From: Pedobacter frigoris
GTDB taxonomy: Bacteria; Bacteroidota; Bacteroidia; Sphingobacteriales; Sphingobacteriaceae
NCBI RefSeq assembly: GCF_005116445.1
Contig: NZ_SWBQ01000001.1
Location: 1,413,734-1,477,733 of the forward strand
Direction: 5' to 3'
Length of the DNA: 64,000 nt
The notes under the pieces were generated by a model, which had not been told where the DNA came from, ran no database searches, and saw only the letters and a list, made by a program, of their open reading frames with translations. Numbering within the stretch: the first letter of the stretch is position 1; every line of letters starts with the position of its first letter. The position numbers and the translations under genes were made by a program. Shown here in pieces: positions 53,917 through 62,921 of the stretch.

Positions 53917-55350
53917 ATGAGCGAAGAAACAGCAAATAAGCAGGAAATACCCGAACAATTATCGGACATATTATTAGTGTTGGATAAAGAAAAAATGAAA
54001 ATCCAAGCTGTAAAGAATATTGACGAAAACGGGAAAATGGAAACTGTTGAACCTACGAAGAAAAATCAAAACCAATTTATGCGTGTGGACAAGAGTGGCG
54101 ATTTATTTTCCAACTTTTTCTCCAATTTTTTCAGCCAACTGAAGAACCCAACCAATTTTTCATTCTTCAAAGTACCTGCTCCTCTTGCTGTTGAAAAAGC
54201 AGAGCAAATGCAAATGCAGGTTGATAAACCAACTCCAGAAGGCGAAAAAATAATGAAAGAACACGAAATAAAAACAGAAAATCAAAATAAAATGGAAAAA
54301 GCACAAACAACACCAGAAGCCAGCGAATATCGCTACAAGCCGGAACAGATTGATTGGGACACGATGAACAATCTCGGATTAAGTAAGGAATACCTCGAAA
54401 AAAGAAACCTCCTTGAACCGCTATTGAAAGGCTACAAAACCAATGAATTGATAGCTGTAAGTGTTAATTTCGGCACTGCCATTCTGCGTACAGATGTCCG
54501 ATTGTCGTTACAAACTACTGAAGACGGCCGTGTCGTTCCGGCATTGAATGGTATCCGTAAAGAACCCAACCTCAACTTTGAATTTTTCGGACACAAATTT
54601 ACAGACGAAGACAAGAAAAACCTGCTCAAAAAAGGAAATATGGGACGTGTGGTTGATTTGAAAAATTCTAAAACTGGCGAAATGATGCCTTCAATCATCA
54701 GCGTGGACAGATTGACCAATGAGTTGGTTGCCTTACGAACAGAATTCATAAAAATTCCTGATGAAATTAAGGGTGTGAAACTCGATGATGCCCAAAAGCA
54801 AACTTTAATGGAAGGCAAACCACTTTCTTTAGAAGGTATGATTTCCACTAAGGGAACGGAGTTTTCGGCAACGGTTCAGTTCAATGCAGACAAACGTTAT
54901 GTTGAATTTCTGTTTGACAGAAGTAATACCAACCAGCAAAAGCAGAACAACGGACAGAATAATCAGCAAAACCAAGCGCAGGAAGCTCCAAAAACATTCA
55001 GAGGAAAGGAACTGACCGATGAACAACATAAGGATTTCAAAAACGGTCAAACGATCTATATTGACGGATTGATGGATAAAAAAGGGCAACCGTATCAAGG
55101 TTATATCACTTTCAACCAAGAAAATGCAAAAACCAATTTTGAATTTCCCAATCAATACAAGGAAAGGATAAAACCTACCGAAGCCCATAAAACACAAACC
55201 GCCGTTAATTCTGAGGGAAAAACCAACGAAGCCACAAAAAAAATAAACGAGCCTTTGAAATCGGGGCAACAAACACCAAAAAACAAGCAACAGCAGGAAC
55301 AACAAGAAAAACCCAAAAATCCTGCCAAATCCAAAGGCGTAAAAAGATAA
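53917..55350 (+). CDS. DUF3945 protein
   Basis: 477 aa. An N-terminal linker of about 130 residues is followed by DUF3945 repeats: PEQIDWDTMNNLGLSKEYLE, LLKGYKTNELIAV, then two units of the type GKELTDEQHKDFKNGQTIYI. A Gln/Lys-rich tail (NKQQQEQQEKPKNPAKSKG) ends the protein. It is regularly found beside topoisomerase in Bacteroidota elements and has no known activity. The topoisomerase gene starts 6 bp behind it. Confidence 0.85.
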   Translation: MSEETANKQEIPEQLSDILLVLDKEKMKIQAVKNIDENGKMETVEPTKKNQNQFMRVDKSGDLFSNFFSNFFSQLKNPTNFSFFKVPAPLAVEKAEQMQMQVDKPTPEGEKIMKEHEIKTENQNKMEKAQTTPEASEYRYKPEQIDWDTMNNLGLSKEYLEKRNLLEPLLKGYKTNELIAVSVNFGTAILRTDVRLSLQTTEDGRVVPALNGIRKEPNLNFEFFGHKFTDEDKKNLLKKGNMGRVVDLKNSKTGEMMPSIISVDRLTNELVALRTEFIKIPDEIKGVKLDDAQKQTLMEGKPLSLEGMISTKGTEFSATVQFNADKRYVEFLFDRSNTNQQKQNNGQNNQQNQAQEAPKTFRGKELTDEQHKDFKNGQTIYIDGLMDKKGQPYQGYITFNQENAKTNFEFPNQYKERIKPTEAHKTQTAVNSEGKTNEATKKINEPLKSGQQTPKNKQQQEQQEKPKNPAKSKGVKR

Positions 55351-55356
55351 TCAAGT

Positions 55357-57441
55357 ATGAAAACAATCATTGCAGAAAAACCAAGCGTAGCAAGGGAAAT
55401 AGCCAGCTTGTTGGGAGCATACGATAAAAAAGACGGCTACCTTACAGGAAATGGCTATTCTGTTACGTGGGCATTCGGTCATTTAATAGGATTGGGAATG
55501 CCGGAAGATTACGGTATTTCGGGATTTGACAAAACAGCATTACCAATATTGCCAAACCCTTTTTTACTGACCGTCAGGAAAGTCAAAAAGGACAAAGGTT
55601 ACTCAGTCGATACTGGTGCTTTAAAGCAATTAAAGGTTATTGAACAACTTTTTAATAAGAGCGATAGCATTATTGTAGCTACCGATGCGGGACGTGAAGG
55701 CGAATTGATATTTCGATACATTTACGAATACCTGAAATGCAACAAACCCTTTGAACGCCTTTGGATAAGTTCATTAACCGAAAAAGCCATCAAACAAGGA
55801 TTTGAAAATCTTAAAAGCGGAAAAGAATTTGACGGATTATTTCAATCTGCACAAGGCAGAAGCCGTGCAGATTGGCTTGTGGGCATCAATGCTACACAGG
55901 CATTGAGCATTGCCGCAGGAAATGGTATTTACTCGCTCGGAAGAGTGCAAACGCCAACATTAGCTTTGATTTGCAAACGCTATTTGGAAAACAAAAATTT
56001 CTCTATAAAAAAATATTGGCAGATACAGCTATTGCACAACAAAGCATCAATAGATTTTAAAAGCATTTCCAAAACAAAATGGGAAGACCCAAAACTTGCC
56101 TATGATACCCTGAAAGCCATTCAACGAAGCGGAACAGCAACAATTGTATCAGTTGAAATCAAAAATGTAACAGAACAACCGCCTTTGCTGTTTGACCTTA
56201 CTGGCTTACAAAAAGAAGCGAACAAAAAACTGAATTTGTCTGCCGAAGAAACCCTCAATATTGCCCAAAGCCTTTACGAAAAGAAGTTTATAACTTATCC
56301 ACGAACTGGGAGCAAATACATTCCTGAAGATATGTGGGCAGAAATCCCCAATCTTGTGAGAGCTTTACAGGACAGAGAAAACTGCAAACAAGCCCTATCA
56401 AAAATAAAATGGGGACGTTTCAATAAACGAATTGTGAACGATTTGCGTGTTACCGACCATCACGGATTATTGGTTACAGATAAAATCCCATCCGCATTAT
56501 CTGCTAAAGAAAATGCCGTTTATGATATGATTGCCTTTCGCTTACTTGAAGCACTTTCGCAAGCTTGTATCAAAGAGGTAACTGATGTTTGCACACAAGC
56601 ATTATATTATGATTTTACGGCAAAAGGCTGTAAAATTTTGGAAGCTGGTTGGCGTTCTATTAAAGGTAATTTCTCTGATGATGACACCGAAGTTTTACAG
56701 GATTTGCCCGAACTAAACAAGGGCGATGAACTCAAAATAAAAGAAGCCACCGTTCTCGAAAAGAAAACCAAACCACCTGTGCTTTATACCGAAGCAGGAC
56801 TTTTATCGGCTATGGAAAGTGCCGGAAAGGAAATCGAAAATGAAGACGAACGGAAAGCTATACAAAATATCGGCATCGGTACACCCGCAACAAGAGCAGC
56901 CATAATAGAAACTTTGTTTACCCGAAATTATATCCAAAGGGAAAAGAAATCTTTAATACCAACTGAAAAGGGATTACACGTTTATGAATTGGTTAAAAAC
57001 CAGAAAATTGCAGACGTAGCGATGACAGCCGAATGGGAATTGGCTTTGCAAAAAATCGAAAACAATGAAGCAGATGCAGAAGCATTTCAAAAAGAGATGG
57101 AAAACTACGCTTCATCAATTACCAATGAATTACTACAAACTTCCATTGCCCAAAACAATCTGCCAAAGCTGGTTTGTCCGAAATGTAAAACCCAACAACT
57201 CATTATCCGTGATAAAATTGTCAAATGTCCTGATGAGGTTTGCAATTGGGTACAGTTCCGCAATGTGTGTGGCGTACAAATCGGAATAACCGATATTGAA
57301 AGCCTTGTGAGCAAAGGAAAAACTTCACTTATCAAAGGAATGAAGAGCAAAGCAGGTAAGAAATTCGATGCTTATATCGTGTTGAATGAGGATTATAAAA
57401 CCTCATTTGAGTTTGAAAAAAACAAAAGCTACAAAAAGTAA
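55357..57441 (+). CDS. topB: Type IA DNA topoisomerase (topoisomerase III-like)
   Basis: 694 aa. Toprim domain: EKPSVAREIASLLGA, then VATDAGREGELIFRYIYEY with its acidic pair. The catalytic Tyr314 lies in KFITYPRTGSKYI. The C terminus has a zinc-ribbon-like CPKCKTQQL with CPDEVCNW and a further DUF3945-like segment (VSKGKTSLIKGMKSKAGKKF). It relaxes or decatenates DNA, likely in transfer or replication of the element. Its TAA overlaps the ORF6N start by one base (TAATG). Confidence 0.94.
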   Translation: MKTIIAEKPSVAREIASLLGAYDKKDGYLTGNGYSVTWAFGHLIGLGMPEDYGISGFDKTALPILPNPFLLTVRKVKKDKGYSVDTGALKQLKVIEQLFNKSDSIIVATDAGREGELIFRYIYEYLKCNKPFERLWISSLTEKAIKQGFENLKSGKEFDGLFQSAQGRSRADWLVGINATQALSIAAGNGIYSLGRVQTPTLALICKRYLENKNFSIKKYWQIQLLHNKASIDFKSISKTKWEDPKLAYDTLKAIQRSGTATIVSVEIKNVTEQPPLLFDLTGLQKEANKKLNLSAEETLNIAQSLYEKKFITYPRTGSKYIPEDMWAEIPNLVRALQDRENCKQALSKIKWGRFNKRIVNDLRVTDHHGLLVTDKIPSALSAKENAVYDMIAFRLLEALSQACIKEVTDVCTQALYYDFTAKGCKILEAGWRSIKGNFSDDDTEVLQDLPELNKGDELKIKEATVLEKKTKPPVLYTEAGLLSAMESAGKEIENEDERKAIQNIGIGTPATRAAIIETLFTRNYIQREKKSLIPTEKGLHVYELVKNQKIADVAMTAEWELALQKIENNEADAEAFQKEMENYASSITNELLQTSIAQNNLPKLVCPKCKTQQLIIRDKIVKCPDEVCNWVQFRNVCGVQIGITDIESLVSKGKTSLIKGMKSKAGKKFDAYIVLNEDYKTSFEFEKNKSYKK

Positions 57442-58328
57442 TGGAAAATAAACCCATCATTAACAGCAAGGAAATTGAAAATCGAATTTATAGCATTAGA
57501 GGGCAACAAGTGATGCTTGATAGTGACCTCGCAGGAATTTATCAGGTAGAAACCAAAGTTTTCAATCAAGCGGTAAAACGAAATGCAGAGCGTTTTCCCG
57601 AAAATTTCCGTTTTCAATTGACACAAGATGAATTTGATATCATCAACTTGAGGTCACAATTTGTGACCTCAAGTTTAAATTATGGTGGAAGACGTTATTC
57701 ACCCTACGTTTTCGGCGAACAAGGTATCGCAATGCTTTCTGCCATATTGCGGAGCGATGTAGCTATAAAGGTCAGCATTGAGATTATGAATGCCTTTGTA
57801 GAAATGCGTAGAATAATTATCAGCAACGCTTCTTTATTTCATCGTTTGGATAAAATTGAAATTAAACAATTGGAAGCCGACCAAAAATTTGAAGAGATTT
57901 TTAAGGCTTTGGAAAGCGATAAGCTCCACAGCGAAAAAGGTATTTTTTACAATGGACAAGTTTTTGATGCCTACACTTTTGTTTCTGATATTATCCGAAA
58001 TGCTAAAACCTCTATTATTTTGTTGGATAATTATGTTGACGATACGGTTCTTACTTTGTTGGGCAAACGGAATAATGATGTAACCGCAACCATTTACACC
58101 AAAACTATCAGCAATCAGTTAAGGCTGGATTTACAACGATACAACAGCCAATATTCTGCCATTGAAATCGAGATTTTCTCGGATGCTCACGACCGCTTTT
58201 TGATTATTGACGATACGGAACTTTACCATATTGGAGCATCCCTCAAAGACCTGGGCAAAAAATGGTTTGCCTTTTCGAGAATGGATATGGAGGTTGGAAG
58301 GATGTTACAAATTTTGAACGATATATAA
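57441..58328 (+). CDS. ORF6N-domain protein
   Basis: 295 aa. The ORF6N DNA-binding domain fills residues 10-120: RIYSIRGQQVMLDSDLAGIY, KAVKRNAERFPENFRF-type blocks, and VFGEQGIAMLSAILRSD. The C-terminal half has an ORF6N-associated domain (FVSDIIRNAKTSIILLDNYV). The domain occurs in phage and mobile-element regulators. It is coupled to the topoisomerase by a TAATG junction. Its last 11 codons are copied at 60188-60228. Confidence 0.87.
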   Translation: MENKPIINSKEIENRIYSIRGQQVMLDSDLAGIYQVETKVFNQAVKRNAERFPENFRFQLTQDEFDIINLRSQFVTSSLNYGGRRYSPYVFGEQGIAMLSAILRSDVAIKVSIEIMNAFVEMRRIIISNASLFHRLDKIEIKQLEADQKFEEIFKALESDKLHSEKGIFYNGQVFDAYTFVSDIIRNAKTSIILLDNYVDDTVLTLLGKRNNDVTATIYTKTISNQLRLDLQRYNSQYSAIEIEIFSDAHDRFLIIDDTELYHIGASLKDLGKKWFAFSRMDMEVGRMLQILNDI

Positions 58329-58355
58329 ACTCTCTAAATGATGCTTTTCTAAATT
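58290..58355 (+). repeat. Direct repeat, copy A: end of ORF6N gene
   Basis: The stretch 58290-58330 (GAGGTTGGAAGGATGTTACA onwards) recurs at 60188-60228 with about 35 of 41 bases kept, and GATGCTTTTCTAAATT at 58340-58355 recurs at 60268-60283. The cargo genes at 58373-60060 lie between the copies. Confidence 0.8.
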
Positions 58356-58372
58356 TCAACCTCTTCTGTATA

Positions 58373-58744
58373 TCATTTAGTTTTCAGTTTTGTTATTCCT
58401 GTTTTATAAAGATTAATTGCTTTTTGTAGAATAGCTTCTATTGTCTGTATTGGTAAATCTTCGTTTGGGTCAAACAACATAATTTTCATTCTGCTTCTGT
58501 CTTCCTGAATTAAAAACGGTTCGCCAAACCGTTTTCTTTCCACAATTCCGATGTAAGGTTGTTTATGTTTTTTGTGAACCCACAAATAGCAAAACATTTT
58601 TCCTTTGTAGCAAAAAAATGGCATTCTATATTTCCACGTTGCAGAAATATCGTTGTCTTGATTTAAAATAATAGTACGAAGAGCCAACAAACAACTTCTT
58701 GTCGGCTCTTCGTGTTGTCCATAATAGTTTTCTAATGCGTTCAT
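58373..58744 (-). CDS. DUF1801 protein
   Basis: 123 aa, one DUF1801 domain (SCLLALRTIILNQDNDISAT, then WKYRMPFFCYKGKMFCYLWV). Members of this family include an iron-chaperone-like protein, but most are uncharacterised. The start overlaps the stop of the GyrI-like gene (ATGA at 58741-58744), so the two are co-translated. It is part of the three-gene cargo block with the YafY regulator. Confidence 0.85.
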   Translation of the reverse strand: MNALENYYGQHEEPTRSCLLALRTIILNQDNDISATWKYRMPFFCYKGKMFCYLWVHKKHKQPYIGIVERKRFGEPFLIQEDRSRMKIMLFDPNEDLPIQTIEAILQKAINLYKTGITKLKTK

Positions 58745-59295
58745 TTTACAGATACAAAAGTCTCTACCTCTGCATTGTCTCCATCATAATATTTTTTTCC
58801 GTGAATGGTAAAATCTGCTTGGTAGGCACGTTTTAAGTTTAACTCCTTATTACCCCATATTTCCAGCCAAGTGTTGAAAACTGCTTCCGGCATTTTACCT
58901 TTAGAAACAAATTTTTGATATGCTGTAGTTTCAATAGTTATCCCGACAAATCCTTTTGGAATATTTTCTAACGAACTTACTGGTAATCCTACAATTGTAG
59001 AATAAGGACCAGTAAAATCACTTTCATAATCAGTATAGACTGCATATATTTCATCACTAATTTTATTAGGGATTTGTTTTTGAATTTCTTCTCTCCAAAA
59101 TTTGCCCCACAATGCTTCGATGTCTTTGGCAGATTGCCCATTTTCATTTGTTGTTCTTGTAGAAATTCCGATTACGTAAAATTTTTGAATAGTTTGATTG
59201 TTCATTGTTTTTAAGGTATTTGTTTGAGATTGAGCTTTAAATGAGAATAAGATTATTGCAAAAAGAATTAAGGTTTTGAATTTTTTCATTATCAT
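58741..59295 (-). CDS. GyrI-like effector-binding-domain protein, secreted
   Basis: 184 aa. N-terminal signal (FSFKAQSQT); a second Met at codon 3 could be the start. The mature part matches GyrI-like/AraC effector-binding domains: FYVIGISTRTTNENGQSAKD, ALWGKFWREEIQKQIP, IYAVYTDYESDFTGPYSTI and AYQKFVSKGKMPEAVFNTW. Such domains bind small molecules. The presence of a signal peptide is unusual for the family. It is followed by the DUF1801 gene. Confidence 0.82.
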   Translation of the reverse strand: MIMKKFKTLILFAIILFSFKAQSQTNTLKTMNNQTIQKFYVIGISTRTTNENGQSAKDIEALWGKFWREEIQKQIPNKISDEIYAVYTDYESDFTGPYSTIVGLPVSSLENIPKGFVGITIETTAYQKFVSKGKMPEAVFNTWLEIWGNKELNLKRAYQADFTIHGKKYYDGDNAEVETFVSVK

Positions 59296-59340
59296 TTTGT
59301 TTTAAATATGTTGCAAATTTAAAATGCACCTGCGACAACC

Positions 59341-60060
59341 CTATGTCAAGGGTACCGAACATTTTTTTCTGCAAATATCAAAATACTCCTCAAAGGTTAT
59401 TTTATGAGGCTCAAACCTGTTGTTTTGTACCAACAAACTTTCAATTCTATCTAAACGAAATGCCCTATAATCATTTCTTAGCCTACAAAGTGCAATAAGC
59501 AACCAATTTTCTTGCGAAGTGTAAATCGCAAAAGGTTCCACGGTTCTTTCCGTTGTTTGGTTATTATCTGGCGAATAATATTTTATTTTAACAAGATTAA
59601 AATTTGTCAAGGCTAATTGAAGTGTGGACAAATTACTACTTGTGCGTTCGTTTTCGGTATTTTGTCCCGATATAATTCGATTGGAAAGCAAATTAGCTTT
59701 GTCTTTTGTATTGTTTCGTAATACAGATTTGATTTTACTGATTGCTTCAGTATAGTCTTTTACTAAAGATGCGTCTTTGTTTTTCAAAACCAATTGCTCG
59801 GCTGTAATCAAGGCGTTGGCTTCGCTTTCGGTAAACATTACAGGTGGAATTCTATAACCGTCCATTAAAGTGTAGCCTTTTCCGTCTTCTGTCAGAATGG
59901 GAACGCCCGATTGTTCCAATGCTTTAATGTCTCGATAAATTGTCCGTTTACTAATTGAAAATTTTTCAGCTAATTCCGTAGCTGTCAATAGTCGTTTTGT
60001 TTGCAATTGTGTCAGAATTGCAGTCAGTCTTGAAAGTCGTTTAGTGTCATTTTCATTCAT
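59341..60060 (-). CDS. YafY/DeoR-like HTH regulator with WYL domain
   Basis: 239 aa. The HTH (LLTATELAEKFSISKRTIYR, then DIKALEQSGVP) is at residues 15-55, and a WYL-type ligand-binding domain follows (TERTVEPFAIYTSQENWLLI). It is transcribed just ahead of the GyrI-like and DUF1801 genes and probably controls them. WYL regulators sense small molecules or nucleic acids. Confidence 0.9.
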   Translation of the reverse strand: MNENDTKRLSRLTAILTQLQTKRLLTATELAEKFSISKRTIYRDIKALEQSGVPILTEDGKGYTLMDGYRIPPVMFTESEANALITAEQLVLKNKDASLVKDYTEAISKIKSVLRNNTKDKANLLSNRIISGQNTENERTSSNLSTLQLALTNFNLVKIKYYSPDNNQTTERTVEPFAIYTSQENWLLIALCRLRNDYRAFRLDRIESLLVQNNRFEPHKITFEEYFDICRKKCSVPLT

Positions 60061-60126
60061 TTTTCAGCCTATAAAAAAATAATTACAAAAATACAAATTA
60101 ATTTCTCCAGCATTTTATAAACACAA

Positions 60127-60166
60127 GCCAAATCCATCCTTTCAAAGCCAAACCCTACCACTTTGA
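60127..60166. repeat. Element upstream motif, copy 3 (orphan)
   Basis: GCCAAATCCATCCTTTCAAA (60127 onward) and then GCCAAACCCTACCACTTT. Two nearly identical copies lie at 62115 and 62820 before genes of the element. Here no gene follows on the plus strand; instead, 22 bases on, the copied end of the ORF6N gene begins. Confidence 0.75.
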
Positions 60167-60187
60167 GGATTTCCGAGCGATTTTCTT

Positions 60188-60283
60188 GAGGTTGGAAGGA
60201 TGCTTCAAATTTTGAACAAATAATAAACCGCCTGATTTTGGTGGTTTTATTATTTTAAGTTTTAGTAGATGCTTTTCTAAATT
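60188..60283 (+). pseudogene. Direct repeat, copy B: ORF6N tail remnant
   Basis: Codons DFLEVGRMLQILNK and TAA (about 60179-60223) repeat the end of the ORF6N protein (MDMEVGRMLQILNDI). A further short match, GATGCTTTTCTAAATT, lies at 60268-60283. With the orphan upstream motif just before it, this looks like a second ORF6N gene reduced to its promoter region and tail. Confidence 0.65.
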
Positions 60284-60286
60284 CTT

Positions 60287-61162
60287 TTAATTTCTTATAC
60301 GCTCTGCCAATACTTCCTTTAGTGTATTTGTACCATTTATGGCTGATGGAAAGCCTGAATAAACTGTCATCAAAAGCATAATCTCTTTGATTTCGGTTTC
60401 GGTAAGTCCGATGTTCAGACCTGCGTTGATATGAAATTTCAGTTGTGGTTGTGCAGTTCCTAATGCTGTCAATGCTGAAATTGTTGCAATTTGTCGGTAC
60501 TTTTCGTTCAAATTATCTCTTGAAAAAATGTCAGCATAACCATACTCAAGCGTGAATTTTACCAATTCGGGTGAAAAATCATTGTAAGCCATTTTTAATC
60601 GTTCGACTTGAAGACTATCCAATTTAGACAATTCTTGTTCGCCATATTTTAAACGGTTTGGTTGATTGGTTTTTGTTGCTGTTTTGCCGATTTCGTCTTT
60701 AATTCCGTGTTTTTTCCTTTCTGCCAAAACTTCTTTTAAAGCGTTCATTGCATTGATGGAACTTGGAAAACCTGAATAAACGGACATTTGTAAAATCACT
60801 TCTTTCACTTCGTTGATACTGCTTCCTGTATTTAACGCTCCATTTATGTGGACTTTCAGCTGTGGCTGTGCGTTTCCCATTGCTGTCAATGCGGCAACAA
60901 CAGCTATTTCTTTGGATTTCAGGTCAAGCCCGTCTCTTGAATAGATGTCTCCGAAAGCATATTCGATAATGTAAGTTCCTAAATCAGGTGAAATTTCTTT
61001 CAGACTTTCGATTACTTTTTCGCCTGCTTCTCCGTCAATTTCTTTGAGCTTTCCCCAACCTGTCTTAAACCTTTCTGATTTCATATTTTCCGAAGACTTT
61101 ATTTGTCCGTTTACTTTTACAGTCATTAAAAGCAAAAACGAAATGATTATAGTTACTTTCAT
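60287..61162 (-). CDS. Secreted double carboxymuconolactone-decarboxylase-like protein
   Basis: 291 aa from ATG 61162, which begins a signal peptide (MKVTIIISFLLLMTVKVNGQ); a TTG at 61174 is in frame. Two CMD domains follow each other, each with a matching tail: EVILQMSVYSGFPSSINAMN in the first and EIMLLMTVYSGFPSAINGTN in the second. The Cys-x-x-Cys redox pair of AhpD-like members is missing. Located behind the AraC gene, it is probably its target. Confidence 0.85.
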   Translation of the reverse strand: MKVTIIISFLLLMTVKVNGQIKSSENMKSERFKTGWGKLKEIDGEAGEKVIESLKEISPDLGTYIIEYAFGDIYSRDGLDLKSKEIAVVAALTAMGNAQPQLKVHINGALNTGSSINEVKEVILQMSVYSGFPSSINAMNALKEVLAERKKHGIKDEIGKTATKTNQPNRLKYGEQELSKLDSLQVERLKMAYNDFSPELVKFTLEYGYADIFSRDNLNEKYRQIATISALTALGTAQPQLKFHINAGLNIGLTETEIKEIMLLMTVYSGFPSAINGTNTLKEVLAERIRN

Positions 61163-61209
61163 TTTATCGGACAAAATTAGTCGGAAAACAAGCTATGTTG
61201 TTAGGACTT

Positions 61210-61992
61210 CTATCGGGTTTTTAGGTACTTTTCCCGAAAATTTGCAGGTGAAATATTGGTTTTCTTTTTGAAAATTCTTGAAAAATAAGAGTTGTCTTCA
61301 AAGCCGAGTTTAAAAGCTATTTCGCTTGTATTTAATGATGAATAAAGCAAAAGTCTTTTGGCTTCCGTTATTTTCAAATCCAATTGAAGTTGTTTGGCAG
61401 TCAATCCTGTTTCACCTTTACACAATTGGTTTAGGGTTTCAGTCGAAATTTTTAGTTTTTCTGCATACTGTTCAATAGTGAAATTTTCATTGGAATTTTC
61501 AGTTATCCATTTCTTGAATTGAGTAATCGTATCGCTTAGTTGTTTACGAGGCGTTTCAGATGTTGATAAAAGCAAGATAAGGTAAGGAATAGCGTTCAGT
61601 TGGTTGCTATCCAACGACATCCGCTTAAATATTTCTTTGACAAATTGAATATCATCCGTTTTTAAATCAACTAAAGGTAAGGAAAAGTCGATGTTAAGAT
61701 GCTTGGCAAGATGTTCTTCAATGAGTAAAAAGTATCCACAACTGTCAACCGAATAATTCCAATTGTGAATTTGTTTTGGGTTAATGGTGAAAATTCGGTT
61801 TGGTCGGATCTCGTATTCGTCAAAGTCAATTACGTTTATTCCGTTTCCTTGCGTAAACCATACCAACGAGTAAAAACCGTGTCTGTGTGGCCATTCAATG
61901 TCAGGGTCAGGAGTATCTTCAAAAACTCCAACATAATATGCTGTCGGTTTAGTAAGTTCAGGAATAATGTCGCTGATTTGATAAATTTTCAT
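61210..61992 (-). CDS. AraC-family transcriptional regulator
   Basis: 260 aa. An N-terminal cupin-like arm (WPHRHGFYSLVWFTQGNGIN) is followed by a two-helix-turn-helix domain at residues about 160-258: FTIEQYAEKLKISTETLNQL, CKGETGLTAKQLQLDLKI and AFKLGFEDNSYFSRIFKKKT. It lies just upstream of the CMD gene on the same strand and should control it in response to a small ligand. Confidence 0.92.
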   Translation of the reverse strand: MKIYQISDIIPELTKPTAYYVGVFEDTPDPDIEWPHRHGFYSLVWFTQGNGINVIDFDEYEIRPNRIFTINPKQIHNWNYSVDSCGYFLLIEEHLAKHLNIDFSLPLVDLKTDDIQFVKEIFKRMSLDSNQLNAIPYLILLLSTSETPRKQLSDTITQFKKWITENSNENFTIEQYAEKLKISTETLNQLCKGETGLTAKQLQLDLKITEAKRLLLYSSLNTSEIAFKLGFEDNSYFSRIFKKKTNISPANFREKYLKTR

Positions 61993-62114
61993 TTTTAGAA
62001 AGCATCCGTTGCAATAACCAATAGTACAAAATTAAATGCAATTTGTGTCTAATCTATACTGTCGGATTTTCAACTACGAAAATACAAAATTTATACCCTT
62101 GTATTTATAATTCC

Positions 62115-62180
62115 GCCAAATCCCACCTCTCAAGGCCAAACCCTGCCACTTTAGCAACTCCACTTCTTCTGTTCGATACT
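62115..62180 (+). promoter_or_regulatory. Element upstream motif, copy 4
   Basis: GCCAAATCCCACCTCTCAAG (62115 onward), then GCCAAACCCTGCCACTTTAG. TACTTTAG at 62177-62184, about 26 nt behind the CTTTAG of the motif, fits a -7 box. It precedes the MT-A70 gene. Confidence 0.55.
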
Positions 62181-62211
62181 TTAGCCATTGCAAGTAAAAA
62201 TTACAAATCAG

Positions 62212-62811
62212 ATGGAATTAGAAATGAATGAAGCAAAAAAATACGACATCATTTATGCAGACCCTCCGTGGCAATACAAAGTTTGGAGCAAGAAAGGAGC
62301 CGAGCGTAGTGCGGAAACCCACTATCAGACCCAAAGTGCAGCATATTTAAAAGATATGAATATACCGGCATTATGTAAGCCCGATTGCGTTTTGCTGATG
62401 TGGGCTACTTTTCCTTGTCTGGAACAAGCACTAGAACTTGGGAGAACTTGGGGCTTTACCTACAAAGCAGTTGCATTTACGTGGATAAAAACGAATATGA
62501 ATAACGAGAGAATTTTTGTTGGAATGGGATATTACACCAGAGCAAATGCAGAAATAGTATTGCTGTTTACTAAAGGAAAACCACTTACCCGGCACGCAAA
62601 AGATGTTCCACAGGTACTCATATCTCCCCGTGCAAGACATTCAGAGAAACCTGATGAAATCAGGAAACGTATTGTTCGCCTGTTCGGCGATGTAGCCAGA
62701 CTGGAACTATTTGCAAGGCAAAGTCCAACAGCGTATGATAGCGAAAACACTTTTGAGGGATGGGACGTATTCGGCAATGAGGTGAATAATTCAATAGAAA
62801 TTCCCAAATAA
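62212..62811 (+). CDS. MT-A70-family N6-adenine DNA methyltransferase
   Basis: 199 aa from ATG 62212; the frame opens with a TTG at 62188 and another ATG lies at 62224. The catalytic motif is DPPW (residues 17-20, YADPPWQYK). Further MT-A70 blocks are LLMWATFPCLEQAL, WIKTNMNNERIFVGMGYYTR and APRRHSEKPDE-type ending in HSEKPDEIRKRIVRLFGD. It would methylate adenine in element or host DNA, possibly to evade restriction. Confidence 0.92.
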   Translation: MELEMNEAKKYDIIYADPPWQYKVWSKKGAERSAETHYQTQSAAYLKDMNIPALCKPDCVLLMWATFPCLEQALELGRTWGFTYKAVAFTWIKTNMNNERIFVGMGYYTRANAEIVLLFTKGKPLTRHAKDVPQVLISPRARHSEKPDEIRKRIVRLFGDVARLELFARQSPTAYDSENTFEGWDVFGNEVNNSIEIPK

Positions 62812-62819
62812 CCCGAAAC

Positions 62820-62912
62820 GCCAAATCCATCCTCTCAAAGCCAAACCCCACCACTTTTTTAAAGGAATTATCAACCTGTTCTAATTTTAGGCTTCAAGTA
62901 AAATTATAAACA
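62820..62912 (+). promoter_or_regulatory. Element upstream motif, copy 5
   Basis: GCCAAATCCATCCTCTCAAA (62820 onward), then GCCAAACCCCACCACTTTTT. It begins 9 bases behind the methyltransferase stop and precedes the DUF1896 gene. CTGTTCTAATTTTAGG resembles the CTGTTCGATACTTTAG of copy 4. Confidence 0.55.
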
Positions 62913-62921
62913 AAATATAGT

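Noticed and set aside
54829..55305. 158-codon minus-strand ORF rich in Leu and Phe
   Set aside because: Antisense of the DUF3945 gene; hydrophobic only because the sense strand is Lys/Gln-rich.
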